Part shown: one piece after another, positions 31,101 through 35,804 of the stretch
Layout: the number at the start of each line of letters is the position of its first letter
Numbering within the stretch: the stretch's first letter is position 1
Virus record (IMG/VR): IMGVR_UViG_3300006737_000083
Location: 1-35,804 of that record
Length of the DNA stretch: 35,804 nt
Source of the DNA: a virus
Direction: 5' to 3' (one strand)
The notes under the pieces: generated by a model
Told to the model about the DNA's origin: nothing
What the model saw: the letters and a program-made list of their open reading frames with translations, nothing else
Databases searched by the model: none
Translations under genes and position numbers: made by a program

Positions 31101-32810
31101 GTAACACTTGCTAATGGTAAGAAAATAGAAAATGGTGCGCTTACTGGTCAAAATGCAAGATATATTATGGATTGGGTTAACTTTACTGATTCACTAGATG
31201 TTGTACCAGCACCAAGAACATACGATTATGGTGTAAGAAAAGCTAGAGAAAGTGGTATTACAGATCCTTTAGACGTACATAACTTTGCAAACAAATACAT
31301 AAACGAAGGAAGTAACATATTTAATCAAGGAGGTGTAGCTGGTGGCATGGCAAAAGCATCTCAAGCTGTTGGACTTGTACCAAAAGCACTAGGAAACGTA
31401 GTAGAAAACTACCCTGCATTTGGTCTTATATATCCACTACCTAGAGGGCCAATAAATATTGTAAAGGCAAGCGCAAGAGCATTTCCTATTACTGCTCCAT
31501 TTGTAGATACATTTTGGAGAGATATAACTTCAGAAGATTTATTTACAAGAGATAGAGCTATAGGGGAGATGGCGTTAGGTACTACAACACTAGCTGGTGG
31601 TATAGCGTTACTATCTACAGGATTAGTTGAGTTTACTGGCTTTAGGTCTACTAACTTTAGAAACAGAGAAGCTGGCCCAGAAAGTGTAGAGAGAGGTAGA
31701 GAGCCTATGAGTATAAGATTTAAGAATCCATTTAGCGATAGCGAAGAGTGGACACCCTGGTACTCACTACAGACTTTTGATACATTAAGCAATATCTTTG
31801 GTGCAATAGGAGAATATGCAGAAGTTGGCAATAGCCTTACAGAAGAAGAAAAAGAGGTAGAAAGCTCTATAGTTACAATGAAAATTGCACACGTTGCAAG
31901 AGCATTAGGTATGGGTCAATTTAGCAAACAAATATTATCTAGTATTACTGAAATATTTGACGTTGTGGCTGGTTTCGATGAAGATGCTGCAAGAAGAATG
32001 AAGAAAGGTAAAACTGGTGCATTTAGTAGATATATAGAAAGAAAGCTATCATCATTGCTAGTGCCAGCTGCTATTAGAAAAATTAATATAGGAGAAGCAA
32101 GAAGAGATATTGTAGCTAGTGAACTACCTTTTCCATTTAATGTTGTATCAAACACAGGTCAAAGAATACAATTACAAGTTCCTGGAGCAAGAGAAGGGCT
32201 ACCACCTGTATTACATAACTACTCAGGAGATCCTATAGACGACAGAGATTACGCTGGTACAGGTGCAATACCAGAAGATATGCCCTGGTTAAAGTTTTTC
32301 TATAAAATGATTACACCGACTTCCGCATTTCCTAGTCGCTCTAAATCTACGCATCCTGTCGATGTAGAGCTAAGTAAGTTGTATGGTAAAGGTTCTAACT
32401 ACAAACCCTGGAATGATAATATTTTTAACTTATCAGACAAAGTTTTAAACAGAGAGGAATTAAACAGGCTTATAACAATAGGTACAAAAGAAATAAAAAA
32501 CCAATCTGGTAATACTTTATGGGAAGAACTAACATCGTTAGTCACAAAAGATCCAGTTTATGCCTCTTTAGATTATTATGTTAGCAGCGAAGTTGAAAGC
32601 CCAAGAATGACAATGATTAAGAATGTTGTTGCGGAATTTAAAGACAAAGCAAAATTGAAGTTTTTAGAAGAAAGACCTGATATACAACAAATGATAAATG
32701 ATAAACAACAGAAAATCATTGATAAACAATACACAAGAGATAGACTAAACAGTATGAGCGATAAACAAAGTCGCAATGATTCACAGCAGTTCTTAGCTCA
32801 ACTTAACTAA
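25194..32810 (+). CDS. Giant internal virion / ejection protein (gp16 position) with polyvalent-type effector domains
   Basis: 2538 residues, nearly twice T7 gp16 (1318). It occupies the gp16 slot between gp15-like and fibre genes, so it should be ejected into the host. It lacks the N-terminal transglycosylase of T7 gp16. Visible parts: an N-terminal region with QPTTFENPDADIPFLGKPFD; a ParB/sulfiredoxin-like domain about 430-530 with VVNGHNRLAAAKRHQIP (487-503); a zincin-like HESFHR (H1179, E1180, H1183) with E1229/E1231 downstream; an ADP-ribosyltransferase-like segment about 1515-1660 (LRKG R1520, GQAVYFTT 1546-1553, GYAGIRYEP 1626-1634, DEIAIFD with E1646); and a C-terminal third with hydrophobic helices (for example GTTTLAGGIALLSTGLVEF). 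These resemble phage polyvalent-protein domains; activity is unproven. Confidence 0.85.
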   Translation: MPFEEYKDENGETKTRYVAPEGSIKEQPKEGFQEGGDFDLGASVGRTFGQAGRDFVQNIYDSVYDEVATYNPTDAIKNVMSGGNLYESITGRDFFTNKPKETKPGIIGKAFNMQPTTFENPDADIPFLGKPFDNVAQNNAEHMIGGLLASIGQFALVAKGLKSSGVKAPQVPLFKGTMKTKLASKAPKLKGFFERSQGRFIRGAQEGWLPGAINDFAIEDPWDGNMVNLLASAVPDGKLKNLLNEFAVTEDDTLAEAKLKNGVVGTFIAGPLLGGSLEQLGGGKRETLIMFDAIADYFTKGAKVAKKGNTARGIANPLKELTDQESAEVGITKLTGREKKSATEQAVEIIQEQDKAQKAKDFPGTSGQQLNTDGVDQSELEFNDALNELEQARKNLEVKASRQKFIAESTGGIDETKSLDLQPVPSTELATIGVNDIAVNSQRFQFKQAGQTKTGQSGSLGAITKYNTDLAGVVSVWRDPADGKTYVVNGHNRLAAAKRHQIPTVNVRYLDAPDAATARVKGAMQNIAEGNGTGVDAAKIIRETKMGVEEMVQQGISPSGVVMKKAIPLSKLPGALFDQVATGRMTEDMGVAIGSSNAQTQVMFDLAKAAKKKGWSASKTAEAGMIARQSSVIETTDPNALPLLGYDTLITSNFEKQLNVRIAIRQQLRSEINALGVAANTKKAGTLESVGNVIDVDASKAARDESLQGEVVFNRLVGTEGKLSDLVNDLIKQVKGNKKAATVVQANIQKIKTVLREEATLTTTKKQDILSGKEKLEKFVDEQLMPIADAPGSGYAYKTNVLKIFEGSNEYLQTRKLELEKEGYPLSARQLKNIEGYSGKDPRGYARQLTKDHHLFHMEITTDEFLENLGKNTEKEAERLFDIESKKLEEKYNAYMKANNNVQRLELDLEYKTIVEEQVKRGGVTNNPTEINKKPDTIFVKQTTETVATGTSNIITEPELPKRLKGAKSRYRQMSVSFDNDIDKAIYIVTKRPNRRTVVEMTGGSKNNPDYIKFLMDDNGFTEQDIIRIADSLYDDFKANYREGVEYVAQAGYKSLGYKSGQLSLDPLNGINPIHKRSYGTLGNDYTGMNMLNYREKFELLEEVQRMAGKDVNVQFVAELEGKLTAKQAADYGLTEGDSYSAAGEFISAKNPADDLIMISMFSKGGYRGFNKLLRTAFHESFHRIQKRLLSKADQKALIAGEREIRELAAKTMPEFRDSILDGTLGRQEIEAIAFSDWYMRNTDYPKATWSEPFKKIAQIIERTGNFLKGRGYQTWDDVFERSMRGETAEQAVSNDLIAPATQLAIDPPDPDKLANEIKKNINAINSGDMSIEEALKNQAVDEPRRLISRSGKTQYVETPSEQLAASYKAFNDLIYNLTFDRAEATGIANLDRAMLFNQAVDKLKMDGGDSDAIISSVERALKGDPRSADDLIALATLQLQTDIVRNKTGIQSQAYLSAPESEKGIELQRFKAMLGEQLKLDVAYMSVMRKTGQRLSMGKLMFRADDVDLSDLPSEVTLRKGTSNEAGTKALTDGFDVTQETGAMGQAVYFTTDESSIKVMDGYDNAEVYGDLINDIKILDLSAMNKRLTDLVVDLGLGQVKKTKNGLELNPAQIEGIKAYLTDRGYAGIRYEPRDTGRPNAPADEIAIFDNNSANRIIGSDASVPPSATPEAPKRTLLEQAIAKSEDLLNDKLDPKLLDAIESGELTQEAIELGDVMVAISNYSQKNRGFNKHISDLIQQTPKGGLTQRRLLNFYRGAILLSGETTWKMMIGGLYRAATLPVIQTMGGFSRGVGQSITGNKAEAYKSFRRARLGAMIYGQYYQNLGNAFRLMGATLMENETFGNLGVDQMQLRTNSRFNPVDQLSLGSDEVQVSKKSDIWHADPNNKNFFANAALRVISAVPKATGRLAGGVDTFMSSLVGPSMEYVRFLDQELYHAETVLGMRPGSNEAFNYASDRAVELVKAEMVDVTLANGKKIENGALTGQNARYIMDWVNFTDSLDVVPAPRTYDYGVRKARESGITDPLDVHNFANKYINEGSNIFNQGGVAGGMAKASQAVGLVPKALGNVVENYPAFGLIYPLPRGPINIVKASARAFPITAPFVDTFWRDITSEDLFTRDRAIGEMALGTTTLAGGIALLSTGLVEFTGFRSTNFRNREAGPESVERGREPMSIRFKNPFSDSEEWTPWYSLQTFDTLSNIFGAIGEYAEVGNSLTEEEKEVESSIVTMKIAHVARALGMGQFSKQILSSITEIFDVVAGFDEDAARRMKKGKTGAFSRYIERKLSSLLVPAAIRKINIGEARRDIVASELPFPFNVVSNTGQRIQLQVPGAREGLPPVLHNYSGDPIDDRDYAGTGAIPEDMPWLKFFYKMITPTSAFPSRSKSTHPVDVELSKLYGKGSNYKPWNDNIFNLSDKVLNREELNRLITIGTKEIKNQSGNTLWEELTSLVTKDPVYASLDYYVSSEVESPRMTMIKNVVAEFKDKAKLKFLEERPDIQQMINDKQQKIIDKQYTRDRLNSMSDKQSRNDSQQFLAQLN

Positions 32811-35804
32811 TGGCTTACGCACAAAGAATTATAACTAGCAACTCTGCTGGAGATCAGGAATTTACTTTTACCTTTCCTTACATAAAAGAAGAACACATAA
32901 AAGTATTTGTTAACTTTGTAGAAAAAGCCCAGGGTACAGGAAGTACTGAGTTTCAAGTAATAACTAATACTACTCCTAAGAAAATATCTTTAAATACAGG
33001 ATTAGCTAGTGCAAATACCAGGGTAGAAATAAAAAGAATATCATCGCTAGCTACACCATTAGTTGACTTTGAAGATGGGTCAACTCTTACAGCTGCTGAT
33101 TTAGATACCGCAGAAAAGCAAAGTTTATTTATAGCCCAGGAGTTAGATGACGCACTTAAACAAGGTATATCTATTGATGCAAGTACAGGTATTCCTACTT
33201 TAAGCAGTCAAAGATTATCTAATGTTGCAGATCCAGTAAACGCCCAGGATGTAGTAACAAAAGCGTATCTAGAGAGGAGTGGCAGTATTACATCGACACA
33301 GATTGCTGATGCAACCATAGTTAACGGAGATATTGCAAACACTACAATTACAGGCGCAAAGTTAGTTAACGATACTATTACTGCAACTCAAATTGCAGCT
33401 GACGCTATTACTGCAAGTGAGTTAGCAAACAATGCGGTAGACACAAATGCTGTTGCAGATGATGCAGTTACCTACGCAAAAATTCAAAACGTATCAGCTA
33501 CAGACAGAATTTTAGGTAGAGATTCTAGTGGTGCAGGGGTAGTAGAAGAGATTACGCCAGCTAATGTTCGCACAATGTTGAACGTAGAAGATGGTGCTAC
33601 AGCAGATCAAACAGCAGCAGAAATAAGAACCCTGGTGGAATCTGCATCAGACAGTAATGTTTTTACAGATGCTGACCACACAAAACTAAATGCTATTGAA
33701 GCAAGCGCAGACGTTACAGATGCAACAAATGTAGATGCAGCTGGTGCTGTAATGAACAGCGATACAACTACAGCTGCTATGCAGTTTGTTGTAGACGAAG
33801 ATAATTTTAGTTCTAACTTAGATACAAAAGTACCTACGCAGCAATCAAGCAAAGCCTACATTGCCTCTGTTGCTGCAACTCTTCAGCCTCTCGATAGCGA
33901 GTTAACGCAGTTAGCTGGTATGCAGTCAGGTACGGCATCTAAATTAGCTGACAATACAGCCCTTACTTCTGACATAGCTGATCTTAACCAGTTAGATGGT
34001 ATGGCTAAACAGACCACTATTACTGATGATGACGCAAAGTTTCCTACCTCTGGAGCAGTCGTAGATTATGTAGCTGCACAAATAGCTCCTATTGGTGGAC
34101 TAGAAGTTATAGCAAATGAAACTGTTTTCCCTGCTACGCAACCTTCTTCTGGTGTAGTTATATCTATTGCTGATGCTGGCGGTCTTATTACTAACGGATC
34201 TGGTGTAGCAAGTAACGCAAGAACAAGTGGTAATGGATCTGACAACGTAACAATAAACGGATTTCCTTCTAGTCTATTTAGTCAAACATTAGGTGCTGGA
34301 CTTGGCTTGATGGTTACGTCTACAGGATCTTCTAACACTTACAACTACCATAAATTACTTGCTAAAGAAGTTGACGTTAAACAACTTAGTGACGATATAA
34401 ACGATTTTGGAGAAAGATACAGAGTAGTAGATACAGTTGGCGATGCGACAGGTAACTCAGAAGGAGATTTAATTTACGCAAAAGATCAAAATAAACTTTT
34501 AGTTTACGATACATCTTTATCTCCAGCTGCATTTAAAGAAACTCAATCAGTAGGTAACTTCTTTGTATCTACACTTACCCCTGCTTTTAACGGAAGTCTT
34601 ATTGACTTTACTTTAAGCAATGCACCTGTAAACGCTCAACAAGTATTGCTTAGTATTGCTGGTGTTATACAAAAACCAAACGAAGGTACTGGTAGACCAT
34701 CTGAAGGTTTTTCTTTAAATGGAGGAACACTTCAATTACCTACAGGATCTGCTCCTGCAAGTGGCACAGATTACTTTGTTGTCGTAATGGGTTCTACTGT
34801 TAACCTGGCTACTCCAGGAAACAACACAGTAACAAGTACTATCTTACAGAACGGATCAGTCATAACCGCTAAGTTGGCAGATCAGGCGGTCACTTTAGAT
34901 AAGTTATTACATGGTGATAGCAATAGTAACGGAAAGTTTTTAAGAGCTAATAATGGTGCTGACCCTACGTTTGAGACAGTAGCAGCAGCTACAGGAGCTA
35001 GTAATGCTATTCAAACAACTGATGGGTCAGGAAATTTTACTGCAAGTAATACTTTTACTATTTCTGGAGATACTTTTCAAGGTCACGACATTGTATTAGT
35101 TAGGGATAGCAGTAACGCTGAGCCTACAATTACTCCAGGTAGTTTAGCAAATATAACTTTAAGAACTTGTACAAATGCTAGTGGAGCCTTTGGATCAATC
35201 TTAAATAACTCTGGATTACAACTTGGCAGAAATACCCAGTATGTAAAACTAGCTGCACCATCAGATCAATCAGGACAAGCAAGCTATACATTTACCTTTC
35301 CTCCTATATCAGGAACTAATGGTCAAGCTCTTACTACAAATGGAAGTGGAACTACAAGTTGGACTACAATTAACTCTGACTTAGTATCTGACAGTTCACC
35401 ACAACTAGGCGGTGACTTAGATACAAACAGCCATAATATTTCTTTAGATGATAACCATAAGGTTAACTTTGGAGATTCTTCGGACCTACAAATTTATCAC
35501 GATGGAAGCCATTCTTACCTTGTAAATAGTACTAATTATTTATATCATCGTTCGACTCAAAATCATTTTGAGAATGCAGCAGGTAATCAGGTTCAAGCTA
35601 AATTTATAGAAAACGGAGCTTGTGAATTAAATCATTCAGGTAGTAAAAAATTTGAGACTACAAGTGCTGGAATTAATGTAGATGGCAGTATAACTTGTGA
35701 TGATTTAGTTACTGCTGGTGCTGTTTTACACGAAGGTGATACAAATACATTAATTCACTTTGATGCAAATGATGAAATTGCATTCAAAACTAATGGTACA
35801 ACGA
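32810..35804 (+). CDS. Tail fibre protein (T7 gp17-like), 3' end cut by the window
   Basis: The frame is open from ATG 32810 to the right edge (998 codons visible, no stop). The first 150 residues match the T7 gp17 nozzle-binding domain: QRIITSNSAGDQEFTFTFPY, VEIKRISS, LVDFEDGSTLTAADLDTAEK, FIAQELDDAL. Then come repeated short units rich in Ala/Thr/Asn (IANTTITGAKLVNDTITATQ), likely a trimeric coiled or beta shaft. The visible end includes SDLQIYHDGSHSYLVN and IHFDANDEIAF, units common in marine phage fibres. The tip that decides host range is not visible. The start overlaps the preceding stop by one base. Confidence 0.95.
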   Translation, partial: MAYAQRIITSNSAGDQEFTFTFPYIKEEHIKVFVNFVEKAQGTGSTEFQVITNTTPKKISLNTGLASANTRVEIKRISSLATPLVDFEDGSTLTAADLDTAEKQSLFIAQELDDALKQGISIDASTGIPTLSSQRLSNVADPVNAQDVVTKAYLERSGSITSTQIADATIVNGDIANTTITGAKLVNDTITATQIAADAITASELANNAVDTNAVADDAVTYAKIQNVSATDRILGRDSSGAGVVEEITPANVRTMLNVEDGATADQTAAEIRTLVESASDSNVFTDADHTKLNAIEASADVTDATNVDAAGAVMNSDTTTAAMQFVVDEDNFSSNLDTKVPTQQSSKAYIASVAATLQPLDSELTQLAGMQSGTASKLADNTALTSDIADLNQLDGMAKQTTITDDDAKFPTSGAVVDYVAAQIAPIGGLEVIANETVFPATQPSSGVVISIADAGGLITNGSGVASNARTSGNGSDNVTINGFPSSLFSQTLGAGLGLMVTSTGSSNTYNYHKLLAKEVDVKQLSDDINDFGERYRVVDTVGDATGNSEGDLIYAKDQNKLLVYDTSLSPAAFKETQSVGNFFVSTLTPAFNGSLIDFTLSNAPVNAQQVLLSIAGVIQKPNEGTGRPSEGFSLNGGTLQLPTGSAPASGTDYFVVVMGSTVNLATPGNNTVTSTILQNGSVITAKLADQAVTLDKLLHGDSNSNGKFLRANNGADPTFETVAAATGASNAIQTTDGSGNFTASNTFTISGDTFQGHDIVLVRDSSNAEPTITPGSLANITLRTCTNASGAFGSILNNSGLQLGRNTQYVKLAAPSDQSGQASYTFTFPPISGTNGQALTTNGSGTTSWTTINSDLVSDSSPQLGGDLDTNSHNISLDDNHKVNFGDSSDLQIYHDGSHSYLVNSTNYLYHRSTQNHFENAAGNQVQAKFIENGACELNHSGSKKFETTSAGINVDGSITCDDLVTAGAVLHEGDTNTLIHFDANDEIAFKTNGTT

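Noticed and set aside
31409-31831. 140-codon minus-strand ORF
   Set aside because: It is antisense to the giant ejection protein and has low-complexity composition typical of a shadow frame.
1-35804. Search by eye for tRNA genes, CRISPR repeats, insertion sequences, integrase and photosynthesis genes
   Set aside because: None was found. A short tRNA-like attachment site cannot be excluded without comparison to a host genome.
1-35804. Terminal direct repeat joining both window ends
   Set aside because: The first and last bases share no visible overlap, and both ends are inside genes, so the window is not a full circularised genome.
1-35804. CCWGG excess explained by Vsr-type short-patch repair
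   Set aside because: That model predicts loss of CTAGG/CTTGG, but CTAGG remains frequent on reading, so the cause is left open.

Overview
The window is most of the genome of a lytic, T7-like podovirus (Autographiviridae type). The hallmarks are a single-subunit T7-type RNA polymerase, a gp2.5-like SSB, endonuclease I, a primase-helicase and a gp6-like exonuclease. They are followed in T7 order by gp7.3-like protein, portal, scaffold, capsid, tail tubes A and B, internal virion proteins (gp13, gp14, gp15 and gp16 types) and tail fibre. The AT-rich composition and several small proteins that resemble, from memory, those of marine cyanophages suggest a marine picocyanobacterial host. That is inference: no photosynthesis gene, integrase, tRNA or CRISPR array was seen. 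Both ends are cut, with the tail fibre open at the right edge and a small gene lacking its start at the left edge, so some of the genome is not visible.

Layout. Positions 1-1030 (+) hold three small genes that would follow the tail fibre on a circular or permuted map. Positions 981-4543 (-) hold a leftward module in transcription order: small terminase, large terminase, a small overlapping gene, then a two-TM holin-like protein and two secreted proteins. One 52-codon gene (2225-2383) points the other way inside it. Positions 4544-5044 are a non-coding divergent control region with two sigma70-type promoter candidates, a tandem repeat and a dyad. Positions 5045-7597 (+) are fourteen tightly packed early genes, most under 70 codons and many joined by ATGA/GTGA overlaps, ending in a ribbon-helix-helix-like protein. 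Positions 7567-13330 hold transcription and replication. Positions 13306-35804 hold virion assembly and DNA ejection.

The genes form a T7 programme: host polymerase would read the early genes, phage RNA polymerase would read replication and structural genes, and a hairpin terminator after the capsid gene matches the position of T7 T-phi. Departures from T7 are the main interest. There is no DNA polymerase between the primase-helicase and the exonuclease, which overlap by 4 bases, and the helicase lacks the acidic C-terminal tail that docks T7 DNA polymerase. The packaging module is inverted. The peptidoglycan hydrolase sits at the C-terminus of the gp15-type protein. The 2538-residue gp16-type protein carries a ParB-like domain, an HExxH zincin-like segment and an ADP-ribosyltransferase-like segment, making it a candidate injected multi-effector. 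Three very basic mini-proteins follow the capsid gene. At DNA level, a strand-specific, frame-independent heptamer cluster (AGTCCTG) lies across the early genes, and CCWGG sites appear strongly favoured.
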